64,000 nucleotides of DNA from Paenibacillus tianmuensis (GTDB lineage Bacteria > Bacillota > Bacilli > Paenibacillales > NBRC-103111). The stretch is from the NCBI RefSeq assembly GCF_900100345.1, contig NZ_FMTT01000020.1, forward strand, positions 1 through 64,000, given 5' to 3'. A program made the position numbers and the translations under genes. Shown here piece after piece: positions 42,622 to 49,865 of this stretch (positions within the stretch are counted from its first letter, which is position 1; each line of letters begins with the position of its first letter). The notes beneath the pieces are model-generated. The model had not been told where the DNA came from. It ran no database searches and worked only from the letters and a program-made list of their open reading frames with translations.

Positions 42622-43569
42622 CTATAAACTATCTTTGAAGCAGTCTTCGACATAGTCGGGGGCCGCTTTTTTAATTTGCTGGACTGTATGGAGATAGCGC
42701 TGCGTGGTGTTGATGTGCGTATGTCCGAGCGATTCCTGAACCTGCTGTAAGGAAGCGCCGCGCAGGAGGGCGAGAGTCGCGTTCGTATGGCGGAGCCAGT
42801 GAGGAGTCGCCTTTTTCTCCAAGCCGCATTGCTCGCGGGCTTTCTTGATAATTTTCTCGACAAGGCGGACGGATAAAGGGAACAGCTTGTCCTCCGGCCC
42901 GGGCGGCCCCGGCCTTGTTGCTTCATAAGCTTGAAGCAGCGTCCACAGCATATGCGGCACCTTGACTTCGCGTTCTTTATCGCCTTTGCCGCGAATCGTG
43001 AGCCACATAGAAGCGCCTTCGGGGTCGGTGTGAAAATGGTTCCATTGAATCGAAACCAGCTCCGATACCCGGATGCCGAGCAATACCAACGTGACTCCGA
43101 TGACGTAATCGCGCAGCCCTTGCTGCTTTAACTGCCCGAACAAACGAAGCACTTCGGCCTTCGTCAAATAATGATTTTTACTGTTCACTTGGATTTTGGG
43201 AATGCGGATGCAAGAGGTCGGGTTATGCTTAAACATGCCGATGTTCGGGTCGCTGCCCCACTTGTAAAGCGAGCGCAGAGGCGCGATATGTATGGCTACC
43301 GTCGCAGGAGCTTGAGGCTTGTTTGCGCGGCTTAACAGCCCCTCCAACAGGCCGATTTTATAGACCTCGATTTCCCGCCAGGTTACGTCCTGTAACGATT
43401 TATCGCCGATAAAGCGGCGGAATTTGGCGATCGCGTTGCGGTAATTTCTCATCGTATACGGGGATCGGGAGCAAGTCGTCAGAAACATGTTGACGATTTG
43501 TTCATCCGTGTATTTTTCGGTTGGTTTCCATTGTTCGGGAAGATGGATTTGAGCGAGTAGGGTTTGCAT
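42622..43569 (-). CDS. Tyrosine recombinase (phage integrase/XerD type)
   Basis: 315 aa from ATG 43569, with AAAGGAGACC upstream. N-terminal SAM-like DNA-binding domain (about 20-105: CSRSPYTMRNYRNAIAKFRR), catalytic domain (125-300) with Arg in LLGIRVSELVSIQW, Lys in IRGKGDKEREVKVP, HWLRHTNATLAL, GHTHINTTQRYLHT. All catalytic residues (R, K, H-x-x-R, H, Y) are present, so it should be active. An extended -10 box (TGATACAAT) overlaps the outer edge of the right repeat and can drive it. Neighbours are ordinary chromosomal genes, with no phage or excisionase gene. Confidence 0.92.
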   Translation of the reverse strand: MQTLLAQIHLPEQWKPTEKYTDEQIVNMFLTTCSRSPYTMRNYRNAIAKFRRFIGDKSLQDVTWREIEVYKIGLLEGLLSRANKPQAPATVAIHIAPLRSLYKWGSDPNIGMFKHNPTSCIRIPKIQVNSKNHYLTKAEVLRLFGQLKQQGLRDYVIGVTLVLLGIRVSELVSIQWNHFHTDPEGASMWLTIRGKGDKEREVKVPHMLWTLLQAYEATRPGPPGPEDKLFPLSVRLVEKIIKKAREQCGLEKKATPHWLRHTNATLALLRGASLQQVQESLGHTHINTTQRYLHTVQQIKKAAPDYVEDCFKDSL

Positions 43570-43586
43570 AAGGTCTCCTTTCTTTT

Positions 43587-43609
43587 TCGAACAACACAAA
43601 TTGTACGAA
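43587..43609 (-). repeat. Right inverted repeat / candidate recombination site
   Basis: Exact inverted copy of 42491-42513, lying between the recombinase ribosome site and its probable -10 box (TACAAT on the minus strand, 43614-43619). Confidence 0.9.
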
Positions 43610-43695
43610 CTCTATTGTATCACGCCTGACTACGGAAAGGAGGGGCTTGAAGGATTTCGGCAGGGCGCGACACATGGGCTGAGGAGGGGTAACGC

Positions 43696-44310
43696 GTGCG
43701 GGATCGTTTAGTCACTCAAGAGTTGGTTCGGTTAATGGAAAAGGACGTCGATACCTATGAGCATAGTCTGCGGGTAGGGAAGCTCGCGAAGAGCATGGCG
43801 CTGATGATGCGCCTGAATCTTGCGCAGACCCGGCAATTGGTGATCGGATGCTGCTTGCATGACATCGGGAAAATCTACATGCCCGACTCGATTTTAAAAA
43901 AAGACACGTCGCTTACGGAAAGAGAATGGAGGATGATGAAGCAGCATCCGGTGCTGGGTGCGGATATATTGAAAATTCATGCGCCGGAAGAGCGGGCGAT
44001 CATCGACATCGTCGAATTTCACCATGAGCGATGGAACGGAACAGGCTATCCGTACGGCTTAGATGGGGTGGACATTCCGGCGTTCGCCCGGATCTGTACC
44101 ATCATCGATTCCTTCGACAGCATGCTATCCGACCGGCCCTACCAATCAGGGATGTCGCTGGAGGAAGCAAAGGAAGAACTGCGCCGGCACAGCGGCACGC
44201 AGTTCGATAAGCAGTACGTGGAATTGTTTCTGCAAATGCCGGGCGAGATGCTTCATCGTACTTACGCAAGACGCGAAAGCGTCAATCTTACCGTCCAGTC
44301 TTCAACATAA
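43696..44310 (+). CDS. HD-GYP-type phosphohydrolase (putative c-di-GMP phosphodiesterase)
   Basis: 204 aa from GTG 43696 after GAGGAGGGG. HD domain with YEHSLRVGKLA, CCLHDIGKIYMPDSIL, MKQHPVLGADIL and the HD-GYP stretch HHERWNGTGYP. It is a compact protein with no receiver or sensor part. HD-GYP proteins break down cyclic di-GMP. Notably no good promoter lies between the right repeat of the recombinase segment (43609) and this gene. Confidence 0.85.
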   Translation: MRDRLVTQELVRLMEKDVDTYEHSLRVGKLAKSMALMMRLNLAQTRQLVIGCCLHDIGKIYMPDSILKKDTSLTEREWRMMKQHPVLGADILKIHAPEERAIIDIVEFHHERWNGTGYPYGLDGVDIPAFARICTIIDSFDSMLSDRPYQSGMSLEEAKEELRRHSGTQFDKQYVELFLQMPGEMLHRTYARRESVNLTVQSST

Positions 44311-44340
44311 AAAGTGAGGTCCTCGAAGGGCCTCACTTTG
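44309..44340. terminator. Bidirectional terminator, HD-GYP / CorC-like genes
   Basis: AAAGTGAGGTCC pairs with GGGCCTCACTTT (one bulge) around TCGAA, between convergent genes; A and T runs on both sides. Confidence 0.85.
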
Positions 44341-44359
44341 TGTTCAAATGATCCATGTA

Positions 44360-45691
44360 TTATGCCGATTGCGTTTGTGAATCCGATTGCAGCTTGCGGA
44401 CGGCGAGTCTTGCGATTCGCAGGTCGTCCGTTTCCTCGATAACGAACTCGAATTCGTTCTGGTAGGTGACGCTCTGTCCATGCTTGGGCGGAAGCTCCAC
44501 CTGCGAGTACATCCATCCGCCAATCGTGTCGTAGTTCTCGGACTCGATTTCCAGACCGAACTGATCGTTCACTTCGTCGATTAACATCAGACCGTCGATG
44601 GAGTAGTTGAATTCGTCTTTCTTCTCCACACGCGCCCGCTCATCCGGGTCGAACTCGTCTTGGATTTCGCCGACGATTTCCTCGAGAATGTCCTCCAGCG
44701 TTACCATGCCTGAAGTTCCGCCATATTCGTCGATAAGTAGGGCAATCTGCACTTTTTTCTTTTGCATCAGCTTGAGCAGCCTGCTGATCGGCATCGAATC
44801 CGGCACTTTGGCGATCGGACGCACGATCGAGCGAAGCTCGATCAGCGCGCCGTTCGACTTCATCAGATCCTTGATATGAACGAAGCCGATAATGTTGTCT
44901 TTATCCGGGTCGCATACCGGATAACGGGTACGCATTTCGCGATGCGCGATTTCCATGTTATCCTCGAACGGCAGATTGGCATACAAGCAGGCCATTTCCG
45001 TCCGCGGGATCATAATTTCGCGCGCGTTCGTTTCAGTAAATTCGAATATATTGTCAAAAAGCGTAAGCTCCGTATTGTCGATGAAGCCGCTTTTATGGCT
45101 TTCTTTCACTAAAAGACGGATTTCCTCTTCCGTATGGGCCGATTCGTGCTCTGTGGCCGGTTCGATGCCTGCGCGTTTCAGCATCCAGTTCGATGCGCCG
45201 TTCAGTATCCAGATGAAAGGGTACATCAGCTTGTAGAACATGATCACCGGCAGCGCGGACCAAAGCGTCACGTTCTCCGACTTGCGGATCGCGTATGTCT
45301 TCGGAAACTGCTCCCCGAGCGTAATATGCAGCGCGGTAATGAGCGAGAAAGCTACTAAGAAGGAGATTGTATGAATAACGACGGGGCTTAATCCGAGCCA
45401 ATCTTTAAGGATTGGTTCGAGAAAAGCGGCGATAGCCGGTTCTCCGACCCAGCCGAGTCCCAGCGACGCAAGCGTGATGCCGAGCTGGCAGGCGGATAAA
45501 TAAGCGTTCAGGTTGCCCGAAATTTTTTGCGCGAACCGCGCGCTCACATTGCCGCTTTGGGCGAGCGAATCAATGCGGCTGTTTCTTACTTTGACCATGG
45601 CGAACTCCGCGGCGACAAAAAAGCCGTTCAGCAGCACCAAGACGATAATGAGAACCGCGTTAAACAATAAAGGTAACGGGTCACTACTCAA
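44360..45691 (-). CDS. CNNM/CBS-domain (HlyC/CorC-family) membrane protein
   Basis: 443 aa from TTG 45691, AGGGGATAGGG upstream. An N-terminal DUF21/CNNM membrane domain (about 1-200, four helices, GFFVAAEFAMVKVRNSRIDSL cut here after GFFVAAEFAMVKVRNSRI, SACQLGITLASLGLGWVGEP), two CBS domains (about 220-345: IMIPRTEMACL, LLIDEYGGTSGMVTLEDILE) and a C-terminal CorC_HlyC domain. Family members are involved in magnesium or cobalt export. Monocistronic. Confidence 0.92.
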   Translation of the reverse strand: MSSDPLPLLFNAVLIIVLVLLNGFFVAAEFAMVKVRNSRIDSLAQSGNVSARFAQKISGNLNAYLSACQLGITLASLGLGWVGEPAIAAFLEPILKDWLGLSPVVIHTISFLVAFSLITALHITLGEQFPKTYAIRKSENVTLWSALPVIMFYKLMYPFIWILNGASNWMLKRAGIEPATEHESAHTEEEIRLLVKESHKSGFIDNTELTLFDNIFEFTETNAREIMIPRTEMACLYANLPFEDNMEIAHREMRTRYPVCDPDKDNIIGFVHIKDLMKSNGALIELRSIVRPIAKVPDSMPISRLLKLMQKKKVQIALLIDEYGGTSGMVTLEDILEEIVGEIQDEFDPDERARVEKKDEFNYSIDGLMLIDEVNDQFGLEIESENYDTIGGWMYSQVELPPKHGQSVTYQNEFEFVIEETDDLRIARLAVRKLQSDSQTQSA

Positions 45692-45963
45692 TCATTCCCT
45701 ATCCCCTGCGTGAGGTGAATAGGTACACCTCCCTTAAATGTTCAAATAATAGACAAAAACTAACGATAGCTTATAACCCATTATACTCGGAATGTATACT
45801 GGCGCTCAAACGGCGAGCGGGCCACTCCGGGGTATGCACGGGGTGTGCGGACTCCGAATCGAGAGGTATTAGCGGAAATCCCCCCATTTGCCGCGAATTT
45901 GTTCGATTTCGTGCGAAAATGACGAAAATTCGATTGATTTTTAAATTCTAACGGATTTCCGGG

Positions 45964-45992
45964 TTGACATCGGGGACGGGCTATGGTAAATT
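45964..45992 (+). promoter_or_regulatory. Promoter of a candidate small RNA
   Basis: TTGACA (45964-45969), 17-bp spacer, TAAATT (45987-45992). No coding region follows; the transcript would run to the terminator near 46315. Confidence 0.5.
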
Positions 45993-45998
45993 TATTCG

Positions 45999-46316
45999 AT
46001 ATTCGCAAGAATATACGTAAATCCTCATACAACCCCTACACGGAAGATTTTCCTCGAGAAAGCAGCGTTATTTCCGCACATGTTTAATCGATCATTCAAG
46101 GAACTCCCATGATTAGGAATTGTTGTAACACTGATTCACACTGGCGCGGTCTTCGGAGCCGCAAGGATGGAAGAGAGGCAGGGCTTTCATTGTTTTGGTA
46201 TGCGCAGCATCATGTACAGAAATTGGTTTTGCTTTGGGGTAAAGAAGGGTAACCGGTGTTTTTAAACGGCCAAAAAGGCTCGGTCAGGGACAGATCCGCT
46301 GACGGAGCCTTTTTTG
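45999..46316 (+). ncRNA. Candidate orphan structured RNA, about 315 nt
   Basis: Between a promoter and a strong terminator lies about 315 bp with no good open frame. It begins with a perfect hairpin closed by a GNRA loop (ATATTC-GCAA-GAATAT, 45999-46014) and holds a hairpin with a UUCG loop (GCGG-TC-TTCG-GA-g-CCGC, 46146-46162). It does not match any riboswitch or 6S RNA pattern known to me. The region 45692-45960 upstream has no gene. It could also be a leader of the kdp region, but the terminator speaks against this. Confidence 0.35.
46276..46315 (+). terminator. Strong terminator
   Basis: AGGCTC-G-GTCAG pairs with CTGAC-G-GAGCCT (46276-46310), followed by TTTTTT, with no gene upstream on the plus strand. 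Confidence 0.85.
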
Positions 46317-46427
46317 CTTGCCGCGCAGTTGCTGATTGCCGGGTTAATTTCCGCTCCTAACATATTTCTAACAGTTTTCCCCTATAGTTAAGCTCAAACG
46401 GCATTCCAGAGAAAAGAGGTTACGGAA

Positions 46428-46596
46428 TTGAATCTGTTCGTGTATAGCGTCGAACTTTAACCGGATGAACCCGCCGTACTGCTTCGAGCTGAAGTCCGTT
46501 CAAGTGTTTGCGGGAGCGGTAACCTACGAGGCATTTGCTTATATGTATGCCTCAGGCCATGGCTTGACGCGGATTGAGAGCGGGATCTGGCTTTAG
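46428..46596 (+). pseudogene. Possible broken small gene upstream of the kdp riboswitches
   Basis: AGAGG then TTG 46428 opens a frame (LNLFVYSVEL) that stops after 10 codons; a second frame from ATG 46465 gives 43 residues (MNPPYCFELKSVQVF, ending IESGIWL). A single-base shift would join them into a protein of about 55 residues. No family is recognised and chance is possible. The stretch 46597-46757 after it holds nothing. Confidence 0.2.
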
Positions 46597-46757
46597 CCGG
46601 GAATGAGTGCCCAAAAAAGCTCACGATTTTTGAAAAACTAAGAAATAGTGAGATTTGTAGAGATTGGAAAAGAACGATATCTGAGAAAGCGCTCTTATGT
46701 GCCTGATCTTCCCTTTTTTCGCTCCATAACCATTCCCGCCGTTCTTTACAGTTGCTT

Positions 46758-46785
46758 TCGACAAGCGTAATATTCAATTCATAAA
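46758..46785 (+). promoter_or_regulatory. Probable promoter of the kdp riboswitch transcript
   Basis: TCGACA (46758-46763), 16-bp spacer, CATAAA (46780-46785). It lies about 20 bases before the first riboswitch. Both boxes are imperfect. Confidence 0.4.
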
Positions 46786-46805
46786 TTTACAGTTTCCAAA
46801 TTCTT

Positions 46806-46988
46806 ATCGCTTAATTTCCGCCATCGTGCGGAAAGCGGGGGAACCACAAGGGAAGCCTGCGCTGCCGGTGTGAGAGCCGAAAGCCATGCGTCCCCGGGGT
46901 GAATCCTCATCGTGCATGTGAAACATGCACTGAGGTAGGGCGACTCTCACCGCCCGAATCCGTCAGCTAACCTCGTCAGCGTTGGATC
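46806..46988 (+). promoter_or_regulatory. c-di-AMP riboswitch (ydaO/yuaA class), copy 1
   Basis: Carries the conserved pieces of the class in order: GCGGGGGAACCA, CGGGGTGAATC, a variable hairpin (GTGCATGTGAAACATGCAC), GTAGGGCGACTCTCACC, GCCCGAATCCGTCAGCTAAC and CTCGTCAGCG. The terminator that follows at 47065 means that binding of c-di-AMP should stop transcription, as for K+ uptake genes elsewhere. Confidence 0.9.
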
Positions 46989-47064
46989 GAACAGCCGTTT
47001 AGAGGCCGGCCGCGGCCTTTGTTCGAATGGAGAGAGGATGATGAAGCTTGTGATCGTATAGCGA

Positions 47065-47093
47065 CCACAGGGCTCCTGCCTCTGTGGTTTTTT
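47065..47093 (+). terminator. Terminator of riboswitch copy 1
   Basis: CCACAG (47065-47070) pairs with CTGTGG (47082-47087), followed by TTTTTT. A seven-codon frame (MMKLVIV) with a GGAGAGAGG site ends just before it. Confidence 0.85.
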
Positions 47094-47165
47094 ATTGTCT
47101 TTTTTGGAAAAACGGAACGCCAGTTCTATTCGAGAAAATATAAAAATGCAGCCATTCCATGCAGT

Positions 47166-47333
47166 ATATCGCTGAATTCCCGGCTCGCCGGGAAGCGGGG
47201 GAACCAACGGGACAGGACGGCGCGTTAGACGCGCGGATCGGTCCCAGGGGTGAATCTCTTCGCGCTTGCTTTGCAAGCGCTGGGGTAGGGCGACTCTCAC
47301 GCCCGAATCCGTCAGCTAACCTCGTAAGCGTAC
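47166..47333 (+). promoter_or_regulatory. c-di-AMP riboswitch (ydaO/yuaA class), copy 2
   Basis: Same conserved series as copy 1: GCGGGGGAACCAAC, AGGGGTGAATC, a different variable hairpin (GCGCTTGCTTTGCAAGCGC), GTAGGGCGACTCTCAC, GCCCGAATCCGTCAGCTAAC and CTCGTAAGCG. The arms that pair at the outside differ from copy 1 while the core is kept, as expected for two working aptamers. Confidence 0.9.
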
Positions 47334-47384
47334 AGAGAGAGGCAACGATTGTCGTGAGCTCATAAGACACGGTTTGTTTCACCG

Positions 47385-47432
47385 TGCCTGGAAGCCGCGG
47401 GAAGAGTCACCTCTTGCCCCAGGCTTCTTTTT
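47385..47432 (+). terminator. Terminator of riboswitch copy 2
   Basis: GCCTGG (47385-47390) pairs with CCAGGC (47418-47423) with an inner GGG-AAGAG/CTCTT-GCCC stem, followed by TTCTTTTTTG. It stands 45 bases ahead of the first gene of the kdp operon. Confidence 0.85.
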
Positions 47433-47476
47433 TGTTGCCTTTTCTCCTGGAGTGAACAGGAGGAGAACGTATAAAA

Positions 47477-47890
47477 ATGACCATAGTATCATCTGGCTAT
47501 ATTTTGGTGTCCGCGCCGAATAAGGCGGGAGAAAACTTTATCCGCGAGCTGCAAAGACGGCAGCTTCGCCTTGCGGCCATTGTCAACAGCAAGACAGAGC
47601 ATAAGAGGCTGGCCGGGCTTGGCGTCGGGAACGTGGTGACGATCGACACGTCAGGCTGCGAGTCCTGGACCGTGCCCCAGTTTGCGGTCAGCCGAGTGTA
47701 TTTATTCGAGAAAAGCCTGAACTTGTCGTGCCGGTACATTCAGATTTGCCGGACGTGGACGAACGGGCCGATTTATCTGATTACGAGCAATCCGAGCCCC
47801 CGGCTCGTGTATAAGGGGCTTGGCGCGCATCATGTCATTTATACGAACGGCGACGATGTCGGATTTTTGATCGACGGTCATTTGGAGTAA
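47477..47890 (+). CDS. Unrecognised 137-aa protein, first gene of the kdp operon
   Basis: ATG 47477 with AGGAGGAGAACG upstream. The order of strands and helices (GYILVSAPNKAGENFIRELQ, RLAAIVNSKTEHKRL, NVVTIDTSGC) looks like a short nucleotide-binding fold reminiscent of an RCK/TrkA-N domain that lacks a clear glycine motif; the second half has RVYLFEKSLNLSC and GLGAHHVIYTNGDDVGFLID. Placed directly under c-di-AMP control with the K+ pump, it is probably a regulator or accessory factor; this is inference. Confidence 0.7.
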   Translation: MTIVSSGYILVSAPNKAGENFIRELQRRQLRLAAIVNSKTEHKRLAGLGVGNVVTIDTSGCESWTVPQFAVSRVYLFEKSLNLSCRYIQICRTWTNGPIYLITSNPSPRLVYKGLGAHHVIYTNGDDVGFLIDGHLE

Positions 47891-47924
47891 ACGGGCGCAA
47901 TCGCTCGGAAGGAGGCGTTGGAAA

Positions 47925-48035
47925 GTGGCGGACTTGTACATGGCATTGCTGTTGGCGGGAACCTACGTATTGTTCTGGGGCTTTCTGACCTGGTGCAGCC
48001 GGGTAACCGAGGAATCGGGAGGGGACGGACGATGA
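47925..48035 (+). CDS. 36-aa membrane peptide of the kdp operon
   Basis: GTG 47925 after GGAAGGAGGCG. One membrane helix (YMALLLAGTYVLFWGFLTW) and a polar end (CSRVTEESGGDGR). The stop overlaps the kdpF start as ATGA, so translation is coupled. Small single-helix proteins ahead of kdpF are seen in other kdp operons, but no name is assigned. Confidence 0.65.
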   Translation: MADLYMALLLAGTYVLFWGFLTWCSRVTEESGGDGR

Positions 48036-48109
48036 TCGTCATCGGGGGAATGATTTTATTCGTATTCATCTATTTGGCGTATGCCTTGATTCATCCGGAG
48101 AAGTTTTAA
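48032..48109 (+). CDS. kdpF: K+-transporting ATPase subunit F
   Basis: 25 aa, MIVIGGMILFVFIYLAYALI followed by HPEKF, starting at ATG 48032 with GGGAGGGG upstream. One membrane helix and the closing PEKF are the signature of KdpF, the small subunit that stabilises the KdpABC complex. Confidence 0.85.
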   Translation: MIVIGGMILFVFIYLAYALIHPEKF

Positions 48110-48151
48110 CGATCCGGATTCGGCTTGTTTACTAAAGGAGGTTTGGACCCC

Positions 48152-49831
48152 GTGGGTATTTTGCAAATGGCCGTTGTCATAGGGATTCTGGTGCTGCTCG
48201 TGAAGCCGCTCGGCACTTATTTATATCATGTCTTTTCCGGCGAGGACAATCGTACGGACCGCTTGTTCGGATGGGCGGAGCGGCCGATCTTCAAGCTGAT
48301 CGGGCTGCGCGAACGCAAGGGGATGACATGGAAAACGTACGGACTTAGCTTTATCGTCACCAATCTTGTGCTGGTGGCCTTCGGATATTTGCTGTTAAGA
48401 CTGCAAAAGCTGCTGCCGCTCAATCCGAACGGCATCGACAATATGGAGCAGACCTTGTCGTTCAATACGATCATCAGCTTCATGACGAATACGAACCTGC
48501 AGCATTACAGCGGGGAGTCGGGACTTTCTTATTTGTCGCAAATGGCTGTGATCACCATGATGATGTTTACTTCCGCGGCGACGGGGCTGTGCGTGGCGAT
48601 TGCCTTTATCCGCGGCGTCACGACCAAGGGCAAGACGCTGGGCAACTTCTACGAGGATTTCGTCAAGGCGCACACCCGCGTGTTTCTGCCGTTTGCTTTC
48701 GTGGTCACGCTGGCGCTGGTAGCTTTGCACGTGCCGCAGACGCTGCAGCCGACGATAACCGTGCAGACGCTTGAAGGGGCGGAGCAGCAGGTTGCGATCG
48801 GACCGGTCGCGTCATTGGAATCGATCAAGCACTTGGGGACGAACGGAGGAGGCTTCTTCGGCGTCAATTCGTCGCACCCGTTCGAGAACCCGAATCCGCT
48901 GACGAACGTGATCGAGATGCTGTCCATGTGGTGCTTGTCAGCGGCGCTGCCGTACACGTACGGGTTGTTCGCGAAAAACCGGAAGCAGGGGTGGGTTATT
49001 TTCTCCGCGATGCTCATTTTGTTCGTGCTGTTCCTGTCGCTCGTCTACACGTCCGAGTTAAACGGTAACCCGGCGTTGAACAAGCTGGGCATGGACGCTT
49101 CCCAAGGCAGCATGGAAGGCAAAGAGGTGCGCTTCGGCATCCCGATGTCGGCCTTGTTTACGACCATTACGACGGCGGCGACGACCGGTTCGGTCAACAA
49201 CATGCATGATACGCTGACGCCGCTAGGAGGCATTACGCCGCTCGCGCTGATGATGCTGAACAGCGTGTTCGGCGGCAAAGGCGTCGGACTCGTCAATATG
49301 CTGATGTACGCCATTCTGGGCGTGTTCCTTGCAGGTCTGATGGTCGGACGAACCCCGGAATTTCTGGGGCGGAAGATCGAGGCCCGCGAGATGAAATTGA
49401 TCGCCATTGCGATTCTGGCGCATCCGTTTATTATTTTGGTGCCGACGGCGATTGCGCTTGCGACCGAGCTGGGCAAAGCGGCGATCACGAATCCGTCGTT
49501 CCACGGCATCTCGCAGGTGCTGTACGAATATACGTCGTCGGCGGCCAATAATGGCTCCGGCTTCGAGGGTCTGGGCGACAATACGCCGTTCTGGAACATC
49601 ACGACCGGCCTTGTGATGCTGTTCGGACGCTATATCTCGATGATTGCGCTGCTGGCCGTGGCCGGTTCGCTCAACCGCAAGCAATGGGTGCCAGAGACTG
49701 TCGGCACGTTCCGTACGGACAACGGTTTGTTCGTCGGTATTCTCGTCGGAACGGTGCTCATTATCGGGGCGCTGACGTTCCTGCCGGCCATCGTGCTTGG
49801 GCCCGTGGCCGAGCATTTGACGCTGCGTTAA
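48152..49831 (+). CDS. kdpA: K+-transporting ATPase subunit A (K+ channel-like)
   Basis: 559 aa from GTG 48152, with AAAGGAGG 10 bases upstream; an in-frame TTG at 48125 overlaps that site. Ten membrane helices with the selectivity-filter-like loops [60 protein letters not shown] and [13 protein letters not shown]. It selects and carries K+ for the pump. Confidence 0.95.
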   Translation: MGILQMAVVIGILVLLVKPLGTYLYHVFSGEDNRTDRLFGWAERPIFKLIGLRERKGMTWKTYGLSFIVTNLVLVAFGYLLLRLQKLLPLNPNGIDNMEQTLSFNTIISFMTNTNLQHYSGESGLSYLSQMAVITMMMFTSAATGLCVAIAFIRGVTTKGKTLGNFYEDFVKAHTRVFLPFAFVVTLALVALHVPQTLQPTITVQTLEGAEQQVAIGPVASLESIKHLGTNGGGFFGVNSSHPFENPNPLTNVIEMLSMWCLSAALPYTYGLFAKNRKQGWVIFSAMLILFVLFLSLVYTSELNGNPALNKLGMDASQGSMEGKEVRFGIPMSALFTTITTAATTGSVNNMHDTLTPLGGITPLALMMLNSVFGGKGVGLVNMLMYAILGVFLAGLMVGRTPEFLGRKIEAREMKLIAIAILAHPFIILVPTAIALATELGKAAITNPSFHGISQVLYEYTSSAANNGSGFEGLGDNTPFWNITTGLVMLFGRYISMIALLAVAGSLNRKQWVPETVGTFRTDNGLFVGILVGTVLIIGALTFLPAIVLGPVAEHLTLR

Positions 49832-49865
49832 ACGTGAAGATCGCGAAGGAAGAGGGGAGTTACCC

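Larger units (their letters stand above)
42491..43609. mobile_element. Recombinase gene flanked by 23-bp inverted repeats (putative invertible segment)
   Basis: A 1,119-bp unit bounded by perfect 23-bp inverted repeats contains a single tyrosine recombinase gene and about 110 bp of AT-rich sequence. There is no target duplication to see and no second gene. Two core-like sites in inverted orientation are the substrate for inversion by a tyrosine recombinase. The alternative is a small insertion element with inverted ends. Confidence 0.7.

Noticed and set aside
42622-43569. Prophage or integrative element around the recombinase
   Set aside because: Both flanks are ordinary chromosomal genes; no structural, excision, replication or conjugation gene is near, and the repeats are inverted rather than direct attachment sites.
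46457-46777. A 106-codon minus-strand frame upstream of the riboswitches
   Set aside because: No ribosome site, no motif, and it crosses the probable kdp promoter.
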